A stretch of DNA of 16,934 nt from Entrophospora sp. SA101 (GCA_958430865.1 CAUDNR010000177.1:1-16934), one strand, 5' to 3'. Positions 1 to 11,835 are shown, numbered from the stretch's first letter. Made by a program: numbers and translations. Notes: generated by a model not told the origin, from the sequence alone.

Positions 1-573
1 GTTTTGAAGCTTGAGTCATGAACAATAAAACTTATCGGTTAAATTTTTTAAAATGATATAATTTTTTTTTGTTTTAGCATTTTGAAGTTGACCAATTGTT
101 ACTATAAGCAATTAATGATTATAGATGATCTGCACTGTATGAAATTCATTTAAATTGGATTTAAAAAAGCAAAATTCGGTGTTTAAATAAAATGATCAGC
201 AGAGAAATTCCAAGTGAACTTTTATGTTTACACACATTATCTTTTTATTTGTGATATGCAACTCCTAATAAACTTTTTTTAAACAAAAGTGGGGCGCATT
301 AAATATCATTTTCTAAATAGGAAAGGTTGTGGTGGTACTCAAGGAAAATGCCTATTTTTTGGAATTTATGATTGCAATTCCAAATTCTGTGCTGATTAGC
401 ACGGAATTTCGTTTAAGGGATAATAATAATTTTTTTGTTATATATTAACATTACAATTTAATAATAATGATCAAAATGATTTAATTTGAATAATTAAACC
501 CATCTATTAAATAACCTTTCCACAAAAATAATTAAATTTTTTTTTTGGGTTTATTACCATGTGATTATATCAC
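1..573. other. AT-rich intergenic DNA, no gene seen
   Basis: I see no convincing coding frame here. The only clear structure is a short hairpin at 382-409: a 12-nt arm (382-393), a 4-nt loop and a 12-nt arm (398-409) that pair with one mismatch. The stretch may belong to the flank of the hAT relic that follows, but I could not find terminal repeats that prove this. Confidence 0.5.
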
Positions 574-1890
574 TTGTGTGTGGGATATTTTAATAGTAAA
601 AATTTATTTGAAAAAAATTTTAAAATAATAGTATCTGATCAAGAAACATTAGATAATTATTTTCAACAAGAAAATGATGATATATATGAAATTTCATCAA
701 TTACACCAGAATTGTCAAATAACAAAAGAAAACATGCTGTCAGAAGTTTGGACCTTTTTTACAAAAGGAGATGAAAAAACCAGAGGCCATTATGAAGCAA
801 TTTGTAAATATTGTCATCAGAGATGGGATAGAGCTTATCCTAGTAGATTGGAAATTCATCTAGCAAATTAATGTATTGAAGTTGAGCATGAAGTTAGAAA
901 AAAATTTTTGGAAATTGTAACAAGAAAAAATAATGTAATTGAACTAGATGATAATAAAACAAAAAAATCAAAAAATTCTAATACACAAAAAAGCATGGAA
1001 GAGTATTTTGATAATATGAAACTTTCTGAACAAAAAAAAATCTAATTGATAAGTCTTTAGCAAAATTTGTTTCCTGTTGTGGTATACAACTTGGTGTTGT
1101 AGAAAATCCTTTCTCCATTGATTTTGTTAAAAACCTTAAACCATCCTATGATTTACCATCAAGAATTAAATTAAAAGATACTTTGATTGAAGAAGTTGCT
1201 ATCATTAATGTAAAAATCACAAATGAATTGGAAAAACTAACAACTTAGCACTTAGTGAGTAATTGATAACTGAATTTTGGCTTAATTTCAAATTATAATT
1301 TATTTATATAGTGGATTTTTGAATACATAGTTTTATTTATTTATATGATTACAATTATATTTTTAAAGCCATAGATGATTAGACAAACCCATTAGGAAAA
1401 TCAATTTATAACTTTGTTATTCAAACACCTACAAAAAAAGAATATCTATGGAAGTTAAATGATTATTCACTGGAATCCCATACAGGAAACTTTTTAGCTG
1501 AACAGATTGATCAAGTTATTCAACAAATTGGAAATAAAAGATTTGGTGCTATTGTTACTGATGGGCTGCTAACATTAAACTTGCCAGAGAAATTATAACC
1601 ACCAAATATCCTCATATTATGAATCTCAGGTGCAATTAACCTACTTACAAAAGATATAGCAGATAGCAAAATAAAATTTCCTTGGGGATATAATATATTA
1701 AAAAATTGCCAAAAGATTGTTACTTTTTTTGAAAAATCACACCAATCCAATGCTTTATTATAAGAAGGGATTAAGAATTTAAATATTCTAGGCGGTGGAT
1801 TAAAATCAGGATGTAAATCTAGGTGGTCAACTTATTATGATTGTACTTCATCCATTTTAAGATTGGAAAGTTGTTTTAATTGGGTAATAT
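574..1890 (+). pseudogene. Decayed hAT-type transposase with BED zinc finger
   Basis: Pieces of one transposase are spread over three frames. 574-770 encodes an acidic N-terminal stretch that ends in a basic patch (NNKRKHA). After a frameshift near 740-770 comes a BED-type zinc finger, with SEVWTFFTKG, the cysteine pair CKYC and a downstream histidine in SRLEIHLAN (about 735-870). Further pieces read as hAT core: FVKNLKPSYDLPSR (about 1125-1165), TNPLGKSIYNFVIQT (1384-1428), then VTDG and KLAREIITTKYPHIMNL (about 1550-1625), and KSRWSTYYDCTSSILRLE (about 1817-1870). In-frame stops and frameshifts show that it is dead. The HATC dimerisation region is not recognisable. A GT-AG segment at 1255-1368 looks like an ancestral intron. 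Family assignment is from motif recall; the exact clade is unknown. Confidence 0.7.
1255..1368 (+). other. Probable ancestral intron within the hAT relic
   Basis: The segment begins GTGAGT and ends TTTTTAAAG. Removing it joins a frame reading NLAL to one reading TIDD-stop-TNPLGKS, which resembles the usual hAT stretch around a DxWT motif with the tryptophan codon turned into TAG. The interior is AT-rich and has no coding signal. This is inferred from the reading frame on both sides. Confidence 0.4.
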
Positions 1891-2159
1891 ATAAATTTTT
1901 TGACCAACTCTATTTAGCAGCTTGGCCATTTGGATGTAATGGCAAACAATGGACCATATGAAGAGATTAATGGTGTTCATATGATATCTTACTTCATTAA
2001 ATAATACAAAAATTAACTCTTTTAAGTTCAACTTTGCATTCTATTTAGATTTGGTAGGTACAAGTCTTGGAGCAACCACAACATCAAGAGCAATAGATTG
2101 TAAAAAGAAGCAAGTCTAAATATTTTATCACTTGATAATAATATATTTATTAACTTACT

Positions 2160-2345
2160 ATTGCAGCAAGAAATTACAATTGAGATTGATTCTGACTTAG
2201 AAACTGAATGCTTAATGACAAAATTATTGCAGCAGCTCAAGAAGCACCTGAAGAAGAAGAAAATACGGGCCTACCAATATCTAATAAAATTGCTTTAGAA
2301 AGCATTCAATATATATATAATTACTTGCAACAGAATAGTGATATA
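2160..2345 (+). pseudogene. Fragment of a pogo/Tigger-like transposase C-terminus
   Basis: From about 2208 the frame reads an acidic linker (APEEEENTGLP), then ISNKIALESIQYIYNYLQQ. This resembles the helical tail after the DDE domain in pogo/Tigger-like transposases, where an acidic run is followed by an alanine/leucine helix ending in YLQQ. There is no start codon, no DDE core and no helix-turn-helix. The homologous frame ends about where a separate element with TA-CAGTCAA ends begins (2346). Assignment is by recall of related proteins. Confidence 0.45.
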
Positions 2346-2532
2346 CAGTCAAGCCAGGTGAACAGAAAATTTTATTTAAAATCTGTTGTGGTAAGATTAC
2401 TAATCTTGTCATAATGGATTTTTATATGTTTTTATATTTATATTGATATGTGAAGCAAAAATTTTAAAACCATTATGACAAGAATTTAACTATTGTCCAC
2501 TGTGGCAAGTCTGCTGTGATGAGGTTTGACTG
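2346..2532. mobile_element. Small non-autonomous element with pogo/Tigger-type ends
   Basis: The element starts CAGTCAA and ends TTGACTG. Both ends are flanked by TA (2344-2345 and 2533-2534), as expected for TA target duplication by the Tc1/mariner/pogo superfamily. A second inverted pair lies inside: CTTGTCATAATGG at 2405-2417 and its exact complement at 2470-2482. The 187-bp length, lack of a coding frame and inverted structure fit a MITE. The outer arms match over only 7 bp before diverging, so it is an old copy, or it could be the 3' remnant of the adjacent transposase gene. Confidence 0.5.
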
Positions 2533-2918
2533 TACAAGTAAATAATCAGGATTAAAAGATTTAAAATGAAAAATAGATAGAAAAAAATTAATTCTTTAAC
2601 ACAAACTAGTGTGAATATTTATTTAGATAAAGAATAGTGGTTTTTTTTGTAAAGTTGCATATTTCAATAAGTTGGATTTCTTGATAAGTAAGGCTACCAT
2701 GCCCAGCCATTCATGTCCAACTCATTGAGTTTATCTATGTACTAAGGAGTTGATCACAGCCAGAAATATTATTATCAGGAATGGAATTTTTTAGCTTTAA
2801 TAACATCTAAAAATTTTGACAAAATGTGATTTTTTTAATATAATGAACGTGCATTTTTCTATTTAAGTAAGATGCAAGTCTTAAAGAAATATAATTAAAA
2901 CAATTTACTTATAATTTT
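2533..2918. other. Intergenic, no gene seen
   Basis: This is AT-rich sequence between the small element and the tRNA gene. A less AT-rich patch at 2690-2765 has no open frame of note. No promoter element can be assigned with confidence; the tRNA promoter is internal. Confidence 0.5.
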
Positions 2919-3001
2919 GGTGACTTGGCCGAGTTGGTCTAAGGCGCCGCACTCAAGTTGCGGTCTCGAAAGAGGCGTGAGTTCGAATCTCACAGTCACC
3001 A
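2919..3001 (+). tRNA. tRNA-Leu (anticodon CAA)
   Basis: The cloverleaf folds cleanly. The 7-bp acceptor stem is GGTGACT (2919-2925) with AGTCACC (2994-3000), discriminator A at 3001. The anticodon stem is CCGCA/TGCGG around the loop CTCAAGT, giving anticodon CAA (reads UUG, leucine). A long variable arm (TCTCGAAAGAGGC region) fits a class II leucine tRNA. The T stem is GTGAG/CTCAC around TTCGAAT. The internal Pol III boxes are visible: an A box at 2926-2937 (TGGCCGAGTTGG) and a B box around 2980-2990 (GTTCGAATC). There is no intron, although tRNA-Leu(CAA) often carries one in other eukaryotes. CCA is not encoded. Confidence 0.97.
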
Positions 3002-3015
3002 TCATTTCATAAGTA

Positions 3016-3024
3016 TTTTTTTTT
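3016..3024 (+). terminator. Pol III T-run terminator of tRNA-Leu
   Basis: Nine T residues begin 15 nt after the tRNA 3' end, the usual eukaryotic Pol III stop signal. A second T9 run follows at 3032-3040, only 20 nt before the SRP54 start codon. Confidence 0.8.
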
Positions 3025-3059
3025 GTAACAATTTTTTTTTGTTATAAAAGAAATTGAAT

Positions 3060-5525
<2,466 letters not shown>

Positions 5526-5644
5526 CAAATATATTAGAAACTTTTATGTTTGTTTATAAAATATTTATTAATAAAATTCTGGGACTCTTCATATTATTTT
5601 ACCATTATTAAAGGTTATATGATATAATATTTATATTTGTGCGA
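5526..5644. other. SRP54 3' flank
   Basis: A short AT-rich spacer follows the SRP54 stop codon. AATAAA occurs at about 5571, inside TTAATAAAATTC, and is a candidate polyadenylation signal 45 nt after the stop. The assignment is by motif only. Confidence 0.35.
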
Positions 5645-6340
5645 TTAACCTGAAGTAGGGGTCGGAGAAGAATGTGATTTATAATGATTATTTTTGGTTT
5701 TTGTAAATGGACTTGTAATTTCATCTGAATTGTCTTTATTATTGTTGTTGATTCTGTTTTTGTTGTGAATACATACTCTTTTCTTTAAACTTAATTGTCT
5801 CAATAAACCATTGAATTTACTTTTATTATTATTATCATTCTTGTTGCCATCTTTTAACAAACGAATTCTTCTATTTTGTAATAAAATTGAACTGTGTCTT
5901 AATAATAGTATTGTTGATGTTAAAATTGTCTTCTTATGACATTATTGAAAGCAAGCGTCTCAATATAGATCTATGTCTATTTCTTTTTCTACTACCTAGC
6001 CTAAAACCTTACTACTAAAAATGTTAGTGTCGTTGCTGTTGTTATTATTGTTATAATTGGGTCATCAACTTCTTAATACAATGTTATAAATAGCAAATTG
6101 ATTAAAAGTCCCTAGAATAGAATCAAAACCTTAAAGTAGCAAACTAAGATTATCATCATTACTATTACCACTTTCAATTAATATTTCTCTCAGTGATGTC
6201 CTTTGAATTTTTCTAGCTCCTCGGGCTCTAATTCAAGAATATTTATTTTAAACATACTGTCTAAAATCACTGGGGTTTTATCATTTTCTATTACATAACC
6301 TGTTTTTGCTGTTGCTTGCTCATCAGATCTATAAATTATA
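5645..6340 (-). pseudogene. Decayed Asn/Ser-rich gene of unknown identity
   Basis: I do not recognise this gene. On the minus strand a probable 3' splice site (ATTTATAG, ending near 6331) is followed by protein-like sequence: SDEQATAKTGYVIENDKTP, then LDSMFKINILELEPEELEKF. After a frame change near 6195-6205 comes SLREILIESGNSNDDNLSLL, then GFDSILGTFNQFAIYNI past a stop. Another piece reads SRKRNRHRSILRRLLSIMS (about 5942-5998). The last piece, from about 5930 down to a stop at 5645, carries an Asn-rich stretch and a Ser/Thr/Pro-rich end (SHSSPTPTSG). Several in-frame stops interrupt it. The composition resembles a nuclear or regulatory protein, but that is only an impression. It could instead be a live gene with unrecognised introns. 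Confidence 0.35.
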
Positions 6341-6451
6341 TAAATTTTATAGAAATTAATCTTTGTTTTTTTAATGTTAAAATCAATATGCAAAATAAAT
6401 ATATCTAAAGTATTAATAGACTCAACAATGCTGGTACTACAGCATTAGGGT

Positions 6452-6552
6452 TGTGTTGGTCCGGACCGGTCTCGATCCCAAAAACTACATCCAAAGACTG
6501 GTCTTTTTTTGGAAAACCGAAGGACCGGTCTTTAGATGCAGTCTTTGGACAG
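6452..6552. repeat. Cluster of GACCGGTC palindromes
   Basis: The 8-bp palindrome GACCGGTC occurs at 6464-6471 and 6523-6530, with a one-mismatch copy GACTGGTC at 6496-6503. Copies two and three are flanked by AAA/TTT or related bases, so the longer unit approaches AAAGACCGGTCTTT. A looser CAGTCTTTGGACAGACC follows at 6539-6555. The local GC content is clearly above its surroundings. The block looks like the end of a repeat family made of nested inverted units. No second terminus is seen nearby. Confidence 0.45.
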
Positions 6553-6760
6553 ACCATCCATAATTACTGGCATCATACTAAAATTCTTCCAGAAGAATTG
6601 ATATTAACTCAACAATCCTCTCATAAAACATTAATGATCCAATGGTAGACCAGCCTTCTCAGGCAGTTAGTGCTCTTAATATTAAATAATCCGGAAGAAG
6701 AATTTTGTATTTGAAGTTCCTGATGAAGTAGTTGCAAAAATGTTTAAGCAGTATTTGCGA
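6545..6760 (+). pseudogene. Pogo/Tigger-like transposase fragment
   Basis: The frame through 6553-6600 reads TIHNYWHHTKILPEE, which matches the conserved region after the DDE core of pogo/Tigger-like transposases (a TIxNxWxHTxIL motif). Downstream pieces read NNPEEEF and, after a one-base frame change near 6705, VFEVPDEVVAKMF, a typical acidic tail. Stop codons and the shift show it is dead. Nothing of the DNA-binding or catalytic part is present. Confidence 0.45.
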
Positions 6761-6971
6761 GCAATTATACTTACAATTAGAAATGAATGCTGATTATTAT
6801 GCCAACAAATAATAAATGATAATAGATCTTGTCATAATTAACATGTCATACTAATATAAACATTAACCCGAGTTATAATTGTTACAGGTCCAATCTTTTA
6901 TTTTATACACTTGCCTCCGCCGATCACATGCAATAAACAGATCGTCAATTAAAAAAACCAGATCTAAAAAA

Positions 6972-7728
6972 ATGTTTTATATAATTGGATTGGGATTATC
7001 AGACGAAACTGATATCACCATTAAAGGTCTTGAAGCAATTAAATCATGTGAAAGGATATACTTAGAAGCATACACTAGTGTTTTAATGGTTTCAAAAGAA
7101 AAATTGGTATAATCAATATACATATTATCATACATATTATTATGCACATTTATCAAAATTTTTAAATTTTTAAATTTTCAATATAAAGGAAGAATTTTAT
7201 GATAAGAAATTAATCCTTGCTGATAGGGAAATGGTAGAATCTCAAAGTGATAAAATTTTATCTAAAGCTGATAAAATAAATGTAGCATTTTTAGTTGTAG
7301 GAGATCCATTTGGGTAAGTGTTGACCACATTACAAGAATAATAAATCTATAAAATTAAATATTTGATTTCATATATATCAGTGCTACAACTCATACCGAT
7401 TTAATTTTGCGTGCACGAGAGCTTAAGATTCCTGTTAAAATTATACATAATGCATCAATAATGAATGCAATTGGGGCATGTGGATTACAACTTTATAATT
7501 TTGGTCAAACAGTTTCAATCCCTTTTTTTACTGAATCTTGGCATCCTGATAGTTTTTATGAACGCATTAAAGAAAATCGATCTTTAGGATTACATACTTT
7601 ATGTTTGTTAGGTAATAAATCAATCAATCAATAAAATATATATATAAGTATATTTTAATCAATAAATATTGAAATATTATTTTTAAAGATATTAAGGTGA
7701 AAGAACAAAGTGATGAAAATTTAGTAAG
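6972..7728 (+). pseudogene. DPH5: Diphthine synthase DPH5, 3'-truncated
   Basis: DPH5 methylates the modified histidine of elongation factor 2 with S-adenosylmethionine in diphthamide synthesis. Four exons are clear: 6972-7106, 7189-7313, 7382-7611 and 7689-7728, with GT-AG introns and continuous frame, giving 176 residues. Key pieces are the start [16 protein letters not shown], the stretch VVGDPFGATTHTD (SAM-binding region, about residues 82-94), [20 protein letters not shown] and [15 protein letters not shown]. The family is about 285-300 residues long. The conserved continuation (an RGR-x-YEPPRYM block and the C-terminal domain) is not found in the following kilobase. Reading through the last donor gives Arg then TGA (7730-7732). 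The coding part itself has no stop or frameshift, so the break is recent or the missing exon lies beyond what I could recognise. Confidence 0.8.
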
Positions 7729-7755
7729 GTGAATCAATTTTAATTAATAGGAGAA

Positions 7756-7759
<4 letters not shown>

Positions 7760-7833
<74 letters not shown>

Positions 7834-7834
7834 T
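7760..7834. repeat. TTA/ATT microsatellite, about 25 units
   Basis: A pure trinucleotide run of about 75 bp begins 31 nt after the last recognisable DPH5 exon. Its length makes it a likely site of slippage, recombination or assembly error. Confidence 0.95.
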
Positions 7835-7841
7835 CATTTTA

Positions 7842-8170
7842 TTCGAATTATATCTTTTATTCGTTTTATTCGTTTAAAAAATAAAAAATATCAATTCACA
7901 ACTTGATGTAACAAATTCTATATTGCTGTTGTTGTTATTGTTAATGGATTGTAAAATTACAATAATTGTAATCTATATTACTACTGTTATGGATACCATT
8001 ACTATTTAAATAAAATGGTCAATTATTTCTGCTACCTTATGTATTATTATACAAGGAAAATAGATTGATAAAATTTTTTTAATTGGATTGGATTAGCAAT
8101 GTGAATATATTATTTAATAAACTTTCAATTTAATTCGAGTAAAACCTTATTCGAATAGAAATCATACTAT
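7842..8170. mobile_element. Degraded copy of an ATTCG-rich inverted-repeat element
   Basis: The left part has repeated TTATTCG units (7842-7876). The right part ends with CTTATTCGAATAGAAATC followed by ACTATTT, matching the right end of the better preserved element at 10100-10308 (ATTCGAATAGAAACTC, with GACTATTT just after). The left terminus is not recognisable and may have been lost to the adjacent microsatellite. It lies exactly where the DPH5 C-terminus should be. Confidence 0.4.
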
Positions 8171-8506
8171 TTAAGAAAATTTTTTTGGTCCGATATTTTT
8201 TGAAGATTTCCAATAAAATTTTCCCAAACCGGGGTATTCCCCGATATTTTTTGATCACACATTCCGCACCCTGGTGTATACCCAGCCAAGACTTTTTTTC
8301 ATTAATAATTTGGAACCTAAGCAACAATGAAATAGAGTTTTTTTTTAATAATAAAAAAAGCCTTAGTGGTTTGAAGTTACTATCAAAAATGAGATCAAAC
8401 AAATTTTCTTTATATTTTCAAATTTGGTTAGAACGCGTAGATCACACTCACTACCATTTATTTATATATCTTCTAGCTGTTGAAATTCAAAAAATTAAAA
8501 GAAAAA
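8171..8506. other. Glycosyltransferase 5' flank with a repeat-like patch
   Basis: A GC-richer patch at 8215-8290 contains the short palindrome GGGGTATTCCCC (8231-8242) and two direct copies of CCGATATTTTTTGA (8191-8204 and 8241-8254). Open frames on both strands cross it but resemble no known protein, so I treat it as a dispersed repeat or promoter-proximal sequence, not a gene. Confidence 0.4.
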
Positions 8507-9669
8507 ATGAAATGGAGACGAATCTCAACCCAACTTAAAATAATAATACTCTTTCTTGTAGTAATAATCATCGTAACATACAACATATCATATATCTCTT
8601 TTAAACTTAGATCAATAGGTTTGCAAAACTTTATTAGAAAAAGTATTAACGAAATAAATATTTTAACTGTTTTTATATATATTAATATATAGGTCGATTA
8701 GTGACAAAAGAGCAAATTTTTAGGTTTAGTTACAATCATGACCAAGCAGTATATAACCAAAAGAAACATCCCTTTACAATAGTAACGGCAGCAAGTTCCA
8801 ATCATTTTTGTGAAGTACAAAGTTGGCTTTACTATATGAAAGGGACAGTTGACTCGATGCCAGCATCTAAACGACCCAGGATTTTAGTTTACGACATTGG
8901 ATTGGTGAACTATCAGAAAAAATGGTCAAGAGTCTTACTTGAGAAGGGATATTTAAATGAATTCAGGGAATTTGATTTTGAAAAGTATCCGGGATTTTGG
9001 AAAATAGATAACGTGACTAGAGGAGAATATGCATGGAAGGCTGGTATAATATCCGAGGTTATTAAAGATTATCCTGGGCCAATATTTTGGCTCGACTCAG
9101 GAACTTATGTAAAGTCGGAATTTTTGAAACGATTTAATCTCATTTTGGATTATTACGATGGTTTCTTTTCACCTAGATCATCTGGTAAAATGTTAAAATG
9201 GACACATCCAGGCGTTTTCAAATATTTTAATGACGATCCAAAAAAATATTCAGATTTTGTAAATTGTAATGGGGCAGCAATAGCATTAGATTCGAATAGA
9301 GTAGAAAATTTAATAAATAATTGGGTAGAATGTGCTCTAGTAAAAGAATGTATTGCTCCAAAAGGCAGTAATAGAGAAAACCATCGACAAGATCAAGCAA
9401 TATTAACATATTTTGTAGCAAGAGAGAAACGGCACTGTGTAAACAGATTGGGAGTTTTTGGATTGAGGACTCACATGGATAGAGAATGTGCGAAAAATAT
9501 TTATTTCTATGAAAAATTAAATAACATTACCTGGTCTCCAACTAAAGAGGATTTGAAAGAGATTGAGGATTTGAAAGAGATATTCATTGATCATTATATA
9601 TATGATATTTGGAATCCTGGAGCTGAAGAACAAACACTGGAAAGAATTCGTAATAATGAAACATTCTAA
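8507..9669 (+). CDS. Putative type II membrane glycosyltransferase
   Basis: Two exons, 8507-8642 and 8693-9669, encode 370 residues; the 50-nt intron is GT-AG. The start ATG at 8507 gives a short basic cytosolic tail (MKWRRISTQLK) and one hydrophobic segment (about residues 12-25), the layout of Golgi type II enzymes. The lumenal part has IVTAASSNHF (about residue 75), VYDIG (111-115), YAWKAGII, and FWLDSG (177-182), where the acidic residue could serve as the DXD-like metal site of a GT-A fold. NCNGAAIALDS and NHRQDQAI (275-282) follow. The pattern resembles DUF1647-like and related nucleotide-sugar transferases; donor and acceptor cannot be named. The C-terminal end holds an 18-bp in-frame duplication. 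The gene looks intact. Confidence 0.72.
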
Positions 9670-10098
9670 GCATTAAGAAGATTTATTAAAAAATATGTTT
9701 TTTATTTTATTGGGAAAATACACATGTACATTAATAAATATAATTCTAAATTAAACATATCAAATTATTAATGGCCAGTTTTTCTCTTTCTTGTTTTTTT
9801 TTTCTCATTATTAATCAGACTATTCTGATCAAGATGAAAGAAAGAATTAAATTTCCTGAAAAACCAATTTCTCGATGTAACGTTATTGGACCTTTCCTAT
9901 GCATAGAGATCGGCACCACCTAAAAATTCTTTAATCAGTAAATACCCGATTATTATTATCTGCTGATTATCCACCAATTATCCGTATTCCATTAAAAATT
10001 GAGGTTGGCACCCGTTCCACCAATTTTAATGGTTAATTATCAATATTGGTGTTACAAGTTGGAATATTTACTTTTTCCTTTTGAGTGGGACTTATGAC
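9670..10098. other. Intergenic, scattered repeat-like motifs
   Basis: No coding frame is evident. CGGCACCACC at 9912-9921 and GGTTGGCACC at 10003-10012 are roughly inverted, and GATTATCCACCA (9964-9975) recurs in the hairpin element near 10548. These hint at an old small element, but its ends are not clear. CACCAAT and ATTGGTG at 10019-10052 form a weak stem. Confidence 0.4.
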
Positions 10099-10308
10099 TA
10101 GAGTTTCTATTCGTAATATAATCCTTATTCGAATTATTCGTTTTATTCATTCATTTTATTCGTAATACAACTCAATCTTAACTCGAATTTATCCCATTTA
10201 TTCGAATTATTCGTTTGATCCATTTTATTCGAATAAACATTCAGTGCAATTCGAATACTCAAATTCATAACGAATAAAAACAAAATTTTTATTCGAATAG
10301 AAACTCTA
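10099..10308. mobile_element. ATTCG-rich fold-back element (MITE-like)
   Basis: Perfect 15-bp inverted ends, TAGAGTTTCTATTCG (10099-10113) and its complement (10294-10308), enclose about 180 bp packed with ATTCG and CGAAT motifs on both strands, often as TTATTCGAATTATTCG. The direct repeat ATGACTA lies just outside or at the ends (10094-10100 and 10311-10317) and may be a target-site duplication of 7-8 bp. No coding frame is present. A degraded relative is at 7842-8170. Superfamily uncertain; a hAT-type 8-bp duplication is possible. Confidence 0.65.
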
Positions 10309-10535
10309 CAATGACTATTTGCTAGCATAAAAAAATTTAAATTATTATTATTATTATCATTTCAAGGGAAAAGCCAATTACTACAACTATTATTATTAAT
10401 TGACTAAATAAAAAACGTCAATTACTAGTATTATTACTATCACTACAAGGACTGACTACAAAGGGAAAAATAGAACTGACAGAAAAAATTATTAATTGGA
10501 TAATGATAGTGCATATACTATAATCGTATTAGTAT
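10309..10535. other. AT-rich spacer with trinucleotide runs
   Basis: Short ATT and ACT-type simple repeats occur. No gene, RNA or element end is recognised. Confidence 0.4.
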
Positions 10536-10626
10536 GATTAATTGCCGATTATCCACCATTGAATATTTTCAATGACTAAATAAATAATCAATGAATTTTT
10601 TTGGTGGATAAGGAGACCATTAATAC
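10532..10626. repeat. Hairpin element with TTATCCACCA arms
   Basis: The 10-bp arms TTATCCACCA (10549-10558) and TGGTGGATAA (10602-10611) are perfect complements. Similarity extends outward with small gaps (ATTAATTGCC on the left against GGAGACCATTAAT on the right), giving arms of about 22 nt around a 43-nt loop. The loop also has an imperfect TTGAA/TTCAA pairing. It looks like a tiny MITE or its relic. Confidence 0.45.
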
Positions 10627-11835
10627 TAATTAACGCAATATATTACTTTTTTCGAAATTATTTTAAAAGTCGGGAATTGATTTTGCACTTTGTAATATTA
10701 ATATATATGTGTGTATGTGTATTATATATATTATTATTATTTAAGTGCGAAATAGATCACCAGCATCGCTCGATTAAACCAAATAATATTCACACTTTTC
10801 AAGTTGAAGCGAAAACTGAGGGTGGAGATTGGGGGTGGAGATATTTGGTTGGGTCCATCCGCTGCTTCCAAAAAAGCTGACTGTTGTAAAATTAGAAAAC
10901 CCGGGAAGGGAAAATTAGTTTTAAGCCAAAACAATATCTTTAGTATAACTTATGGAACTATACGTTAAACAAACAAGACGGTAAATTGGGAGGTGATTGG
11001 ATCGTAATAATAAATTATTATTATTAGCTAGTTTTTATTAGCATCACAAACAGACAAATGCCACAATTGTAATATTAGCCAATATTTCAAATAACCATAC
11101 TAACGCCATTTTTTATTAGTTGATTTTTGGGAGAGCAATATAAACAATAGATTGCGATGATCGGGTATTTTTATTAACGAATATTTTTGGGCATGATTTG
11201 ATTATCTTCAAGAAAACTTATTCTCAAAGTACATTGAATTCGAGTTGTTTATATACATGTTTTATAATTAGAGGTCTACTTTGACGATGTTATCGACTAA
11301 GTCTATTATTATTGTGCTTCAGTCGACTTTATCGACCCTAGTAATACGTAAGTAACCGGTATATTTCTAAGTAATGCACAAAATGATAACGCTATCGCGT
11401 AACAATATTAATATTAAGAATAGGGACGAGCAGATAAGTACTATACGTATCCCTTAAACGGTTAATCAGCTATTGATAGCCGATAAAATTTTTCTGATGT
11501 AAAAAATTTTTTCTGGGGGCATCACTTTCTAATATGAAAATGATCTTTGAGATTCAGCCGATTAATCTATAAATAAAAATCCGGTTGTTGTCCTTGTAGT
11601 TTTTGTAAAATCTTCTTTAAAAGTTAGTCGATTGACTGTTTTTGCTTTGCAGATCGTTAAATTGACCAACATATATATAGTAGATAAATTCCTGTTTAGG
11701 TTATTACCAAATGATGTTACACGTAAAAATTAAATACGGTATATATTTTAAACTTACCATGACTTGCCAAAGTGCAATTTTGGCAACATTTTAAACATAT
11801 TGATAATGTTAATGTTATAAGTAATTACGTTTTGA
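10627..11835. other. Long intergenic region, no gene seen
   Basis: There is no supported gene in these 1.2 kb. 10745-10920 is less AT-rich than its surroundings and has a near-repeat GGGTGGAGATTGGGGGTGGAGA (two units of GGGTGGAGA at about 10820 and 10833), but frames there have no protein-like pattern. 11280-11350 contains a few TCGACT/AGTCGA words. I cannot assign a function to either patch. Confidence 0.45.

Noticed and set aside
7729..7750. A 22-nt GT-AG segment that would continue DPH5 into the microsatellite
   Set aside because: It is far too short to be spliced, and the continuation would be poly-Tyr/Ile-like sequence with no match to DPH5.
7741..7840. Possible CRISPR-like or other spaced array around the microsatellite
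   Set aside because: The repeat is a pure trinucleotide run with no spacers; the genome is eukaryotic.
8130..8538. Overlapping open frames on both strands before the glycosyltransferase
   Set aside because: They overlap each other, lack protein-like composition and cover a patch of direct repeats.
10677..10934. Open frames on both strands in the less AT-rich patch
   Set aside because: They have no recognisable motif or splice-supported extension, and neither strand is preferred.
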